Below, piece by piece: positions 1-12,440 of a stretch of 64,000 nucleotides of DNA. Position 1 is the first letter of the stretch. Each line of letters opens with the position of its first letter. Origin of the DNA: Acholoe squamosa. Its lineage: Eukaryota; Annelida; Polychaeta; Phyllodocida; Polynoidae. A program made the position numbers and the translations under genes. Where the stretch lies: contig OX439043.1 of NCBI GenBank assembly GCA_949317995.1, forward strand, positions 44,831,560 to 44,895,559, written 5' to 3'. The notes beneath the pieces were generated by a model. That model searched no databases and was not told the DNA's origin. It saw nothing but the letters and a program-made list of their open reading frames with translations.

Positions 1-1520
1 CCTGAATAGTTCACTTGAACTCCACTAGATGGGAGTTTGAGATCTCCAATCACACTTTATATCTTAAACATCTGTATAGGAGAGACAGTAAAGCATTGGG
101 GTGAGAGGGTGCTCCTTGTGAGTTAGGCTAAAAATAGGAGATGATTGACTGGTAACTTCTTGTATCATGTCTCCAATATATACAGGCATGTTGCCAGCCA
201 ATTGTCTAGGATGGCTAGCTTGATCTTAATAGTTACTTGTCACTTTGTGCCTATATGTCAGATGTCATTGATAGTGGTCACACATGCAATAAACTCCCCA
301 TTAAATATTCTGTCCATTTGCAGTTATGTATCCATCACAGTAATTCAGTATACAATGCTTTTTCTCTCTCCCATATTAATTAAACCTTACTGCAAATTGA
401 ATCTCAGAGTTAGTGGTCAAGTCTGTGATTGCTGTTTAAAAGATGCAATAGATGACTAGGCACTGTGGTGAGCATCTCAATGTCCAAACCCTGGGTTATT
501 TCAAAAGATGGCTATCAATTGTCAAAGGCAGGAAGATGACCTCCATTCATAGGATCCATGGAGAGAGAGAGAGACTGCAGATTATAGTGATGGTGACAGA
601 ATCACAACAGTAGCTTCAGGTGCTTTCTAGATATGATAGGAGCAATTTGTACAATATAGATGCCACTTCCCTCATCTATAAGCTAGACCAATCGACCACC
701 ATGTCCACTGTGAGTGATGTGGAATGGTAGAATATACTCAAGGTTTGTGAGCCAGTAGCCTTCAGTAGTATTATCAGGGTCAACTAATAATTCACTACAC
801 CATGTAATAATGGGAATAATGAACTATAACAGATCAACATGCCTTCTCAGAAGTATCCAGCAGCATAATCACTAGTTGTTGGGATCACACTGCTATGAGA
901 GGAGTTGAACCGGAATGTAATGTTCAGAGATATGTAAGGATGAATAACACTGGGCCTGATGCTCTGAAGAGGTAACAGATGAGAGAATATCCTGAGAATT
1001 GTACAATGGTATTCCAATCCTTCTCTTTCATTTTCTCAATATGTAAATGAAACCAGCACTGTCTAAGTTCAATACAAATTCCACCTTGCACCTAGTTTCA
1101 GACAAGTAGGCTGGCCAAGGCTTTTGAGATAATCAATTAAGCATGTAGTACATTATGAGGGTGAGAGCCAATATTCTGTATTCTAAATGTGTGTTATCAG
1201 TACCTGCAATGGTAAATGTTGATGATATGACAGTGGTTACAGGAATTTGATATGGGGGGGGGGAGAGGAGGGGACAGTTGTTAGGAATTACAATCCTGTG
1301 TAATCATGGATGATCTGAGATACATATGCATGGATATGTATATACAAAAGAACACAGGGTGTGGATGTGGCAAATATTTTATCATTTTATCATTATCTCA
1401 CCATATGGTCTCTGTCATTTAGATGATTTTAAAAGGTAGATTCACATTAAGCACATGACCTTGCAAGGTGTTATATGTGTTCCTATTCTGAGATGTGGAC
1501 AGGGAGCTATACATACAAGT
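1..1520. other. No gene seen; AT-rich unique-looking DNA
   Basis: No reading frame here has coding character or flanking splice signals that I can defend. The only low-complexity pieces are a short GAGA tract near 561 and a G-run near 1254-1265. Confidence 0.5.
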
Positions 1521-1850
1521 TCTTGAGGCGAGACCATACACTTATCTGTGACTATCTGCATAGATTTGGACATGGGGTTCTATGTAAAGCTGCAGTTGCT
1601 AGGCAACCACATGACATAGCAAGCAACCACATGACATAGCAACCATTTCTACCTATGTTCATACTGTGCAGTGTGCACAAGGGAGCAATATGCAATTTGA
1701 AATCAGTGAACTATGTCCTTGAGGGGAGACTATGCACACACCATAGTATATGCCTACAGGTATGAATCTAGACATTGTTGGTATGCAAAGCTGCTATTGC
1801 TACGCCACCATACAACCTAGCAACCTTTTATCACCTATATTCCTAGTCTA
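1521..1850. repeat. Degenerate tandem duplication with X-box-like site
   Basis: Two diverged copies of a roughly 130-bp unit lie at about 1521-1670 and 1717-1850. Both run from CTTGAGG-GAGAC through a GTTGCTA-GC(C/A)A segment to a CACCTATNTTC-like end. Copy 1 also contains a perfect 20-bp tandem duplication (1603-1622 and 1623-1642, unit beginning GCAACCACATG). At 1595-1607 copy 1 reads GTTGCTAGGCAAC, an RFX X-box palindrome. No coding potential is seen. Confidence 0.5.
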
Positions 1851-2948
1851 TGATCGAAGTCACAGAAGAGTTAAATACAAGTTTACATCAGCATAAGAAT
1901 CAGGAGAATTGATAAAGATTTAGCTTGGAAAAACATCCATTTACATAAAGAGGGAGATTATTGAAATGGAACAGCATTGTATTTGCTCAAGGTAGTTTCT
2001 TTACGTCCAAGGCAATAATGTGTGTCATAGTCATCAAGGAATTCTGCAAAATATCACATATTACTCAGAAAGGACTGTCTGGTACACTCAAATCTGAACT
2101 TAAAAACATGTATTAGGGCTTAATGAAAAGCTTATTATGTCTTCTTTCCAACAAGACCAATAGCTTCAGGATCCAGACAAGGTAAGATAGTCTTAGAGCT
2201 TGGGGATTGAGCATACCCCTTGAATAACATGGTACCAAAATTGACCCAAAAGTGGTCTGAACCTGCACATGGATAATGAGCCAAAATCGGTAGTGCATCC
2301 CAAGATAATCAATGTTAACATCTTGAATCTTGTTCAGGTGACCCTAAGGATCAAAAAAATACCTGTCGCGTTGGGATGTGGGGGGGGGGTGCATGGTGGG
2401 CCCTATCAGCCCCCGGCCTAAATGTTTTGGTTTCAATGTCATACACTAATAGCTTTTCATATGAACATTTAGCCTATGACTTTACATTCAAGAAATTTCA
2501 TGGTAAATCCACAAAAAACTAGATTACCTTTAGATATGTTGTTTACACATAAAATCCATCTGAACATCCTACCGTTATGATTATAGATGAGTCCTTGAGG
2601 GGCAACCATTCCCTTCATAGCTTCAGAGTAACTATCTAAAAACATAGATTCCTTCAGATTATTGATGGTTCGAAAACTGCAGTGCTATGCTTATGTATCT
2701 TTTCTATTCCCACATAATAGGTGTCTAGGATATCATTGCTTCTCTCCATTGTCACATAAAGATGACTAACGTGATGCCATATTTCATTGTGCATACTCAC
2801 AGTGGTCTGTTTTGTAGGCTTTCCTTTTTTATTCTCATTTTCCCCTCTGTCTAACTGGAAGCTACAACAGTTAAAATCAGACAGAATAGCATGCTTATAA
2901 GCTAGGATGGCTGTTTCCTTATCTATCTATTTTTTTCAGTTTGGCTGA
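1851..2948. other. No gene seen
   Basis: AT-rich sequence with a G-run at about 2380-2389. I see no repeat shared with the rest of the window and no supported exon. Confidence 0.45.
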
Positions 2949-3396
2949 AGCTGCTACAAGACGTGAAATGTAAAGAATTTTCATTTTGGGTATGTCTACA
3001 ATCAGCCCACTTGCCAGTGTGTACTATTCACATCTCAATCGATTCTGAGAGATTTAACCATGTTAATTTCAAAGAAATAGATGTCTAGAAATAAAATGCT
3101 TCCAGCATTTTATCTTTCTTGACAAGCACTTAATTGCATGAGCCTGTAGTTAGGAAATCAGACAGTTGTGTTCTATTGCAATGAGTCCTTCCCAAGGGAA
3201 GCCTGCAGGGTTGCACACTGCTTAGTGCTGCCAAGTGGTGACTTTTGTTTGAACTAATCAACCAATGCAGTTTACCTTCCCACCAATGCAGTGAGCACAG
3301 TTGAACATTGTATTTTTCACTGTATGTATCAACACCCACTCCTTATTAGATTAAATACCATGAAATTATGTGGAAGGTGATCTTCTGAGATGTGAA
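2949..3396 (+). repeat. Dispersed repeat P, copy 1 (uninterrupted)
   Basis: About 450 bp that recurs at 58064-59158 with roughly 85-90% identity by eye, over blocks such as ATCAGCCCACTTGC, GAAATAGATGTCTAGAAA and CTTGACAAGCACTTAATTGC. The family is unrecognised. Copy 1 is uninterrupted where copy 2 carries a solo LTR, so it serves as the empty site. No terminal inverted repeats or A-rich tail were seen, so it may be an old transposon fragment or a segmental duplication. Confidence 0.75.
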
Positions 3397-4782
3397 AGAG
3401 GACTCCTCATAGAAATAAATGAGCAGGCTTTTCTTCTCCTTTGTGCTGGTGATCTTTCTCGGATTCTTCCCCTTGTCTAGGCATTGGTTTAGTAGCCATG
3501 GAAGAGAAAATCCGTGTTACACAACCGCCATTCTCCGTGCACTCTCTTGGTTACAACACACCCTTTGTTTAAAGGCTAAACTGCTGATTTATAAAAGAGT
3601 CCCGGTTTTGACCGAGACGCCCCTTGCAAGGGTCTACTTGTCAAAATACAATGATTTGCAGGGAGAGTTTAGAAAGTTTCGTGAAAACTGGCCCACATTT
3701 CATGAAAAGAAAATCATATTTGCTGCTGCGTCAAAAGTGCACTAGCAAGAGTAGGCTTTTGAAGATTTATAACTCCTCAAAAATGCCCCAACAAGGGTTA
3801 GCTAGGGTTGTCGCAGGTTCAGCCACGCATCTATATGAAATAAAATTCAATAACCCCAACCCAACGGGGAAAGCAGGGGTAAGAAAGAATGTGAGACAGA
3901 GTACATGGTCCTGGGGGCATGGTATGTGAGATTGAGGACTGAGGTAGGGTACGGTGTACATCATACGGGGGGTGAGGACAGATTACATGTATTTGAGATT
4001 AGGGCTGGAAACTGCATGATACTGGGGAAGGGTATGGTACATGATACATGGGGCCATTAAAAATCATGTGCGTTTCCGACAAAGGCCACATGTTGTAATC
4101 TAAACGTAAAACCCAGAACATAGGTTTGAATTTTACCAACCCCATGCTCCTACCTCAAAAATATGATGGTCCAATGTTTTGTTGTTTGTCTTTTGCTTTT
4201 TTGGCTTTTTTTATTATCAAGGATTAAACTCGCATAGAATTATCATCTATCGAACAATCAACATAGCAATTCATAAAACAAATGATTTGTCGAATACCAC
4301 ACCCACAGGGAATAGAGCAATCTCTCCCGGTACAGTGCTAACAACCAAATCAATCATAATACCACATCCAAATTGCAGGCAACCCTTTTGTCATACCTGG
4401 ATTGCTGCCACACCTGTAAGTTTTGTCTAACAGATGTCGATCCCCCATTAATTTTGCTTATGCTGTTTATGATGGGCAGATTTTACCTTGTAGGAACTCT
4501 CTTACATCAACGTGAACCAAATACCATGGCCACCCCTGAGGTTGGAGATCAGAGGGTTGATATATCCTCAACCCGAGGTTACTAGGTCAGTAGTTTATGA
4601 AGAGAATAATGTTACAGGTGAAAGAGGAGGGTTTGTCTTTTTATAAACCCTAGCTATTTCTGAAACCCAGAGGATCAATGCCAAAGGCATTTTTGTTTTC
4701 TCATCATTCATTCACCAGAGAATCGTGTCTGTCGTTGTGTATACCATTCATTGTCAATGGCCTATCCCTTAGCGTCCCTAAT
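3397..4782. other. No supported gene
   Basis: Several short open frames of 70-108 codons occur, but none has protein-family motifs or convincing splice context. No repeat family was recognised. Confidence 0.4.
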
Positions 4783-4870
4783 ACCAATAGTCCACTGGGC
4801 CTCTTCAGCCGACTTTTGCGTAGAAAATGCATGGTCAAAGCCGGCCAAATTAGCACAGTGGACTATTGGT
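4783..4870. mobile_element. Small 88-bp inverted-repeat (MITE-like) element
   Basis: The ends are inverted repeats: ACCAATAGTCCACTG at the left and its complement CAGTGGACTATTGGT at the right. The interior is about 50 bp. No clear target-site duplication was found; a CTAA-like motif lies on both sides. It is too short to encode anything. Confidence 0.5.
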
Positions 4871-7134
4871 CTAAGTGTTATAGTTGTCCTTTATTTGTTT
4901 TTAGTGGGTTTTTTTCGCTTTCTGTTTGTTTTGTTTTTATCTATAAATAAGCCTTCCACAATAGGACAAGTAGGCCTAATACTAAAGCCAATAGAATAGG
5001 GAAGAGGCACCATCTCGGACACTCCTGACCACTTAGGAGGTGGCCATATTTGGTGCTCAAATCTTGTACCTTTAAATGTGGCAAATTCTACTTTTTATTG
5101 TACCAGATGAAACATGATACTTTACTCCCAAGATCCATAAAGAGGTTTTGGTGAAACCCTCCAATACATATGAATAAATGAGCCATACATATTTAGTCTC
5201 CAAAACTTCAAATTGCACCTCAGGTTGGACAGTTCATGCCAGAGGTGACCCTAGAGTCAGACACTTTGTTATCTAATTGATAGAGACATAACGGGTCATC
5301 GTATCTGAAATGTGCTATAGAGGTATATAGCATGTAACACTAAGGGATCCAAGCTAAAACAAAACTCCTCTCCGGGATACTCTCAGATGTTTGATTTTGC
5401 ATACCTGTAACAGGCCAGTCTACAGGCACAGATGAGTATGACTTCTATGGGCAGATTGCATAGTGATTAGATTTAGGTGTTAGAAAGTAGGTAAACTAAA
5501 CACAGATTAAATATCCCTATCTGACAGTACATGTATATTATGGGGGATTCTGTTTGTGATGAAATATTCATTATTAAAGTATCTCAATCATGATATAATT
5601 GTTTCCAGGATGGAGTGTAATTGGTGTCTGACTGTAGATGTAATCTAAAGGTCTTTTAAGAATAACTGAGAGATGAGGGATATATTCAGGTTTGTCAAGT
5701 CAAATTATTAGCAAAAGTATGTATATTGCCATTGACATGTATAGAAACCCTAAAAACATGAAGGTTCAGACATGCCAAATTGAGAAATCAAACCAGGATC
5801 TCCATTTAGTCACCATTCTTCATCCTCAAAATATAGCAAAAACACCCTCGGTTTGCACAGTTGTAAAACCATGTATTGCAGGTGTTTTATATTTTATTTT
5901 GCATTTATTAGAGAGTATGATACCTGAATTTCCATCTCTAATCGAAATGATAGCTGATAGGTGATGACACCACGTTGCTGTGAGAGATTTTCTTTCTGAC
6001 AGTGACTTATCATTTTTATTTTCTGTAAAGATTTTGTCTATAACTGCTGGATGATCTATTTGCAGGACCCTTTCAAATTAGGCCGTTCCACTCTGAACAT
6101 GTTCATTTTAACAGTGTACCTTTAACCAGTAGCCCTCTGAACAAGGTTCTTTGGAATAGTGGCAAAATGAACAAGTGTCCTTCCGACACTAGAATAATAA
6201 CCCACACATAACAAGAAAGTAACACCTACCTCCATTGGAGCATCTATAAAGTAAATTTCTGATTGGGTTGTAGTCGCAGTATCCATAGTGACCAATGGAA
6301 TGGTTTCTCCGGTGAGATGTATCTCTAGTGCAAGGCTCTATAATGAATACTCGTACCTAACCGTAATAGACTCATATGTCAGTCGAATTAAGTATATCCT
6401 TGCTGAGCAATGTGAGTTTTTAGTCCTTTTCTCTTTTTCTTCAGCACTTATCTCCGAGGCAGTTGCTTTGAAATGCCCCCTTCACTAATAATTATAGACG
6501 TCTAATGGGTATAGTTGATTACAGACCTCTGCCAGGGTCGTTCAGGACGTCTTCAATGGACCTGGGAGTTTAATTGAAGGCTTGTTAGACTAGACATTAC
6601 CAGTGCAATTCACTCGCTACATACAGAAGAGCGAATAGACGATGAGTGCTATAAGACTGAACTCCCAGAGGACAGCTGCATAAAAATAGAGAACATGATT
6701 TTGCAATGTCGAAGTATAGTCCACTTGACTCTACTGACCACCTTATGGCTTACAGTGCATCATCTCTGAACCCTAAGTGATATGATATAACTGATGCAAT
6801 AAGGGGGATGGCCATTGTTGGCCACCAATATGAGAGCAGTTGCTGCCTGGGACAGCCCCAAGCCAATGTCCTCTCATGCTGAGCTGCTCCTCACATAAAC
6901 GTCCTGTGATATTGGAGCAATTCACGCCCCTATGCCCATGACCTAGTCAGATACCAGGGCGTGCTCACCCCGAACTGGGTTCTTGGGGATACCTAGTTCT
7001 TCGTGGGGTTATAGAAAATTAGGTAGATGTAGGTATTGCCTCCCACTAAATCTGAGATTATTTTCCTTACCTTTTTTGTTCTCTAATACATCTACAGATA
7101 TTCCAGCTGACTGATTTACTAGCAACTCACATCA
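4871..7134. other. No gene seen
   Basis: More than 2 kb of AT-rich DNA without recognisable exons or repeat structure. A GAGCTGCTC copy lies at 6881-6889 (see the motif finding). Confidence 0.4.
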
Positions 7135-7139
7135 GTGCA

Positions 7140-7295
7140 ACTGGGTCATTTGGTAGGGCTAACTGCAGAAGGTCTGGTATACCCATGCTTATTCCACGAT
7201 TTCTGGGATTCTCAGTGCTTTTCCTGGATATTCCCATGCACATACCTGTCAGAACTGAACATTTACAGGCTACAATCTGCAACCTTAAGGCTTTT
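7140..7295 (+). repeat. Diverged dispersed repeat C, copy 1
   Basis: This segment aligns by eye with 12105-12232. Shared blocks include GCAGAAGGT, TTCCACGATTT / TACCACGATTT, CAGTGCTTTTC / CAGTGCTTTTT, ATTCCCATNCACATA and TAGGCTGTAAC / CAGGCTACAAT. It is an old interspersed repeat of unknown class; no tail or terminal repeat could be fixed. Confidence 0.5.
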
Positions 7296-7781
7296 GTTGT
7301 GTTCTCATAGTAGGGCCTATGGCGATGGTGTGTGCTTTGACGTATGTAATGAGCGTCGGATGAATGTATTCACTTGCTGATGTGGAACAGAATTATGTAA
7401 ATCACATACACCTTGGTACTCAGGTAAACATCAATTATTCCAAAGGTTATAAGGCATTGCCTTGTTCGTGTATGCATTCCTTGATGGAGATGACCCTCAG
7501 CCTGTGTCCATGTACATTGATTAGTACTTTGACAAAAAAAATAAACGGTAGGCCATCATGTGTGATCGTGTATCAGCGACCCGACGTGAGCTATTTCTTT
7601 ATAAACTCGTCCAGGGTGTCAAATAAGACAATTATCACCTATTGAAACGAAGAAGTCGGCCAATTATTCTAGGGAAATGACGCCTTTGTCCTGTTATGTG
7701 GTCCCAAAGGAAACCCTGTGAAAAGGCCACTCCTTTGAGGATAATATTAAGCCAGACCAATTTGAACAGATAACCATCATA

Positions 7782-8009
7782 CACTGTAAAAGATAACTGT
7801 TGAATCTAACAGGGTTTCTCGTAAAACTGAACAGTGAACCACCGCTATTCAATGGCATGGAACCAGTGTAGCTTTTGCAAGAAGCCCCAGGTGCCAGTAT
7901 AGAGGTTCACAAATTTACAAGTAACGTCTATGAAAATAACTACGGATCTCTGGGAACTTTGGGGCGAGGATTATACAGTTATTTCGACGACATCCTTTTT
8001 ACATCACTG
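7782..8009 (+). mobile_element. TA-flanked MITE, family CACTGTAAAA, copy 1
   Basis: Begins CACTGTAAAAGATAAC and ends near TTTTTACATCACTG, with TA on both sides (7780-7781 and 8010-8011). It aligns along its whole length with 23084-23305 and, inverted, with part of 26629-26810. Shared blocks include CTGAA(C/T)AGTGAACCACC, AGAAGCCCCA and GATCTCTG. It is a non-autonomous DNA element. The superfamily is not assigned; the two-base TA duplication is what the sequence shows. Confidence 0.75.
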
Positions 8010-8952
8010 TACTTCTACTTAAAATCGGACCTGTACGAGAGTGACTTGAATCTGGATCTACGTCTCTCTTTGTCCATCTCTCTGTCCTTTTCTCTCTCTG
8101 ATTTCTCTCTCGCTCTGAGGCCTCGCCTTCAAGGTGATAATTTGAGTTCGCTAACACTATTGGAAGAATGCGCTTAAGTAAGGAGAGTCGAAAATATGAA
8201 CCACTGGCAATACTTTGCTCAGCACCCATTGTTCCTCCATTATGTAATGATCACTACACATATAAAAGTATGTGTAAATAATGTGGGCAAGCTGCAAATG
8301 TATCACATCTATAGTTTCCAGGTTTGAACAGACAATTCGCACTATTATTAGGCAGCATGACGTCAAACATCGTAGGTTCTGCTGCCAGGTATTAGGGCAA
8401 GCATCTCTCCAGGTGATATCCTTCTTTTACACAGAGAAATCAGTGATTCACACAGTGATATCTCTCTTTCACGTACGAGATAAAACGTGCCTTTCTCACA
8501 GCCAAGTGGGCAGTCATCTTCCTCCTGGAACCCAAACCGCCTCCTTGATCCATTTGGTGGAGATTCCGTTCAAAGTATTACGAAGATCCCACTGGGCTTA
8601 AGCAGGGACACCGCCTGAAGGACAATGGGTGGGTGGCTGAGTGGATGGATGTGCAGGTGTGTATGTGAGTGGTTGACAGGAAAGGTGAGTACTGTAGGTG
8701 GGAGGGTGTCTTCCACCTGATGTCCTCCTATTGCGCCGGGAGCACTTGCTGGCTATCATTGATGGCACTGGCGGCAGCTTACGGATGATCAATGGCGATT
8801 GGGTCAGATCCATGGCAATCCTCTTTGCAGACCTTCCTCCGTAAAAATCCTCCACAATTTCGTGGATCCCCCATAGTTCAGCAACTGCTATCAAAGTAGT
8901 TCCTTAGCGGCCTCAGCATGTGACTCACTGGTGGTTGAAATCATAAATGGAC
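8010..8952. other. No supported gene; C/T-rich tract
   Basis: 8060-8118 is a CTCTCT-rich tract. On the minus strand at about 8900-8830 a short frame reads like a degenerate ankyrin repeat (GTTLIAVAELWGIHEIV). It is interrupted upstream by stops and has no supporting splice sites, so it is not called as a gene. Confidence 0.35.
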
Positions 8953-9569
8953 GAGCAGCTCCATGCCTTGGGCCCTGAGCCAATGTAAATCGCTCCTCGG
9001 CCACTCCAGTAACAGATACAGAGGCACTGGTGTACGTCCTTCGGGCAGTGATTGAAATCTCTTGAAGACTTAAGGCAATGTCAGGAATGTGGAGCAACTC
9101 AGACCAAAGCGTAGACACTAGCCCTGCTGAGTAACTCAGGAGTATGGAAGCAACTCGTGAGTAACTCGTGAGTATACTTTTGGAAATATGTGTGAGAGCA
9201 GCTCATGGTCTGGTGTCCCGCGTATGAGCAGCTCCTCCGTAGCCCTAATAAGAGTTGACCCACTGCTAGCCACTCTCAATGCCTACTGCTCAACTACTGC
9301 TAGCACTACCACACGACATAGGACTGCCTACGCTGTAACCACACTCACAGCCCTCCAGACGCACTGCAGTGAGTGGCATTAGCATAGGAGGCGCCACTAG
9401 TTTAGAGACTACTGTTGTTATTATGACTCTACAGTAGAAACCTTTCTATACTCCATAGTCCTCTAAGCTCTACTACATCCTCCTCCGTCCTGCTCTCCGT
9501 GTGGGCAATTCATTTCCGATGAGCAGCTCTAAATGGCACTATCCTGAATATCCTGTTACTGAGCAGCTC
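8953..9569. repeat. Cluster of five GAGCAGCTC motifs
   Basis: Exact copies of the 9-mer GAGCAGCTC occur at 8953, 9196, 9236, 9531 and 9561. Shorter GAGTAACTC-like variants are tandem near 9128-9172. The same 9-mer or its complement GAGCTGCTC also occurs at 6881, 11529, 11541 and 38517 and in both LTRs of the 44.6-48.4 kb retrotransposon. Function unknown. Confidence 0.5.
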
Positions 9570-10193
9570 ACACCAGTGGTGCCCCTTTATAGCGCAGTAA
9601 TCTTTGCCACTGGCCTCGTCCATACTACAATGCATGTTGGCGTTTGATACTAAGAATGTTCTTTGGGTTTAGAAATATCAATCTGGAACATTCGGTACAC
9701 TCGGACCATGCCATCCTATTGACAAAAGCTGCATTTTTCTATGATTCAGAAAGGACCTTTTGACTTGCAAATACACATATTGGGACACATCTGGCAATAG
9801 CTAATGAGCTAATGAGCCGATGTGGGAAGATCCCTTAATACTAACCATGAATGTTGTTTTCCTGCAAGTAATGCATAGATCACCCTATGGACAGACATCG
9901 TCCAGAAAGAAAAGGTTGAGGTCACATCAACACCACATATCTTCAAGTCAATTTCAGATTTTGACGAGTTAAGGGAATGGACTTAAGAATTTGTAGGAAA
10001 ATAACTGCAATTCTCCCTATGTAAGCAATATGTTTGGTATTTCAGTTTACTATCGTTTGATTTCCCAATCCCCATCGTCCTAGCTCGGCACCATTCAAAG
10101 ACGAGCGGAGTCTATAGGTTTGCCTATATCTATACTTATCGTGACCCAGAGCTAGATATCCAGTGTGACCATTCTGTTAGTAGTAGGCAGGGT
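9570..10193. other. No gene seen
   Basis: AT-rich DNA. No exon, repeat or terminal inverted repeat was recognised before the element that starts at about 10194. Confidence 0.4.
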
Positions 10194-10769
10194 TGTGAGG
10201 CCCCTAAGTCTCAAAAAGCCCCTATCCCTCAAAATCGTCAGTTTTGAGACATACGGCATAAGTACTGTCCCTTTGCTTTGTTTGGACGAAGTGGGTATGC
10301 ACCCCTAACTTGCAACCCCATATCAACAGACAGCACACTTGTTAGGGAGATGTATGGACATTCGTCTGTGTCCATTCTGTAGAACGCTAATGTAGAGGTA
10401 TGATGTATAGGTAATTGTAAAAATTGGATTTAAAATTTATAATACTATAGAAATCTGTGCATAAGTCCCATCTGCATATTAGCTGCAAACCCTAACTTTG
10501 ATATCTCAAAATCTTGAGGGCTAAAATCATTTTGAGAGATAGGGGTTTTGAGAGATAGTGACTTTTTGAAACATAGGGGCTGGACATGTTCCTAACTCAC
10601 AAATGGCCCCTATCTCACAAACATGTGGACATAGTCCCTATATCTCAAAATTTTGTAGGATAGGGACTTTTTGTAGGCTAGGGGCTTTAGGTAGACCCTA
10701 TGTCTCAAACGTCCCCTATCCCACAAAATTTTGAGGGGTATGGCCATTTTGAGACTTAGGGGCCTCACA
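10194..10769. mobile_element. Foldback element rich in CCCCTATCTCAAAA motifs
   Basis: The termini are inverted repeats: TGTGAGGCCCCTAAGTCTCA at the left and its complement at the right, ending CTTAGGGGCCTCACA. The interior carries many direct and inverted copies of CCCTATCTCAAAA / TTTTGAGAGATAGGGG, for example near 10225, 10530-10553, 10609, 10638 and 10720. No coding sequence is present. A GGGT-like motif flanks both sides but is too short to call as a target duplication. Confidence 0.7.
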
Positions 10770-11740
10770 GGGGTTACTTTACAGCAAACGTCCCTGGCAG
10801 CTTTAGTTCCAGTACCTTTTGCTGCAAATCTACAGGAAGTTAGCTGTTGTAATTTTACAGCACAATCCACACTAATCATACAGTAACAACCACTGTGATC
10901 ATGCAGCAAGGTCATTCAGATCTACAAAAACATATGATGCGTCCTGGAGAGCTCTCTACCTATGAATTACTCCTGACATGTTATAAAGAACGCCTGATTT
11001 TAACAGGCAGTTTTTTTGGGTTTTTTTTTTCATGGTAGGAACGTAGATTAGTACTAGAATTCCATACCCGAGGTGGGCGTGGAGAAACACCCATCCATTC
11101 TGCACTGTAGCCGATTCTCCACCCCCTGACCAAACATACATTAATAAATGAGATTTTTTCTACTTAACCATGTAAAACCATCAAATAAATACAGAGTTCA
11201 ACTCAGATTTGTCATTTCAGACTATTTATTCACTCATCGTTGAACTCTGTCTATATATCTTTGCCGCATCGTCTCTGACTCCGCCCATGCAGCATCACTA
11301 TCACAGGGGACTTCTTGAAGTAGTAAGTTATATATATATAATTCTTTAAGATGCAAAAAAAGAGAAGGTTATCCATTTCTCTCTCTCTGTGTATTTTTTT
11401 TCTTGGGGGGGGGGGGTTCTGGATACCAGGTTTTGAACGTGCCCTACAGTAGGTGGAACCTAGTGTGAACAGCTGAGTGCTCCAACATCACACATCCTGC
11501 AGACAGCTACATGGGCAGCAACAAAGCCGAGCTGCTCAGTGAGCTGCTCACACTCAGTCATCACGTCCAGCTTTAGCCTCCTATGGAGTCCCACCCTATG
11601 TACCGTCTTTGAGGAAAAAAAGAAATTGAACACAAACGATCCATATATGGACTGATATATATAGATGATAGACAAAGTTTTCTTGTTTTAGAAAATAACT
11701 GTGCGATCAGGCATCTTGGAGCAAGATCTCATTTGAAAGT
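10770..11740. other. No gene; low-complexity tracts
   Basis: 10771-10915 is rich in TTTACAGCA-type motifs resembling the insertion at 33309-33528, so it may be a relic of that family. There is a T-run near 11010-11030, TATATATATA near 11331, and a T/G-run at 11392-11417. Two adjacent GAGCTGCTC copies lie at 11529 and 11541. Confidence 0.4.
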
Positions 11741-12104
11741 ACTGGAGGGTGTTGCTCCTGTAGTAAAAGAAAGAGATGGCTAAAAATGCCCGCGTTTCCA
11801 GTCCTTTCGTTTCATGTAGCTATAACTTGTCCCTTTTGTTGCTCACAAGTGGTCATTCAAGTAGGTGCTAAAAAAGGGGGATTTGAGTAGGTACCTAGTT
11901 GGGAGAAGTCAGTCAGTATAATAAACTATAGAGTGTGTGACATGAGTAGGTACTTGATAGTGCAGCTCTCTCTGTTACAAGGCAGGTGACTTTTCAGACT
12001 AATGTGGTGAGTTCAAGTTGAATGGTGAACCAGAGCGTTACTTCCTTTGAAAAGAGGGTACCTAATGACAGCTCTTTTTACCATAGGAGCAACACACTCC
12101 TGGT
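11741..12104 (+). mobile_element. Foldback/MITE family TTGCTCCT, copy 1
   Basis: The ends are inverted repeats of about 36 bp: GTGTTGCTCCTGTAGTAAAA at the left, and on the opposite strand GTGTTGCTCCTATGGTAAAA at the right. The interior aligns with 19614-19996 in reverse orientation. Shared blocks are TTTCATGTAGCTATAACTTG, CAAGTGGTCATTCAAGTA and GTTGGGAGAAGTCAGTCAGT. It is non-coding and probably a non-autonomous DNA element. It sits next to repeat C at 12105. Confidence 0.75.
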
Positions 12105-12232
12105 AACTCTAATAGCAGAAGGTAGTAGTAGTACCTCGCATTTATACCACGATTTGTGGGTTACACAGTGCTTTTTGGTGTCTATTCCCATCCACATATC
12201 TGTCGATATTGCACACCCTATAGGCTGTAACA
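12105..12232 (+). repeat. Diverged dispersed repeat C, copy 2
   Basis: Aligns with 7140-7295 as described there. The adjacent foldback element appears to have inserted at its left edge. Confidence 0.5.
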
Positions 12233-12240
12233 TCAATTTT

Positions 12241-12317
12241 GTAAGGCGTGCTGTTATCCATGTAAGGCGTGCTGTTATCCATGTAAGGCGTGCTGTTATC
12301 CAGGATAACAGCATGCC
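12241..12317 (+). repeat. Three 21-bp tandem repeats ending in a hairpin
   Basis: The unit GTAAGGCGTGCTGTTATCCA plus T is repeated exactly at 12241-12261, 12262-12282 and, apart from its last two bases, 12283-12303. The last copy forms a 15-bp stem with the following sequence (12287-12301 against 12303-12317, one mismatch, one-base loop). Confidence 0.85.
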
Positions 12318-12369
12318 TCTCATGTCCTTACATGTCATATGTTACATGTTAAAACCCATGATAGACTTG

Positions 12370-12440
12370 ACCAGGGCAGGGCTCGAACCTGCAGCCTAAG
12401 ATCCCTAGTCCAACCCCCTGTGCAGTGCGCCACAGGGACT
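12370..12440 (-). repeat. tRNA-derived SINE head or tRNA pseudogene
   Basis: On the minus strand the sequence has an A-box-like TGGCGCACTGCACAGG and a perfect T-arm, GCAGG-TTCGAGC-CCTGC, which forms a canonical B box (GGTTCGAGCCC). The D arm and anticodon region do not fold into a confident functional tRNA, so a SINE promoter is the more likely reading. Confidence 0.5.

Noticed and set aside
3419..3745. 108-codon frame starting with a hydrophobic, signal-like segment
   Set aside because: No homology is recognised, no splice signals, and an overlapping frame of equal length; treated as chance.
6097..6106. p53 half-site GAACATGTTC
   Set aside because: A single half-site in unannotated DNA is expected by chance; no second half-site at a proper spacing.
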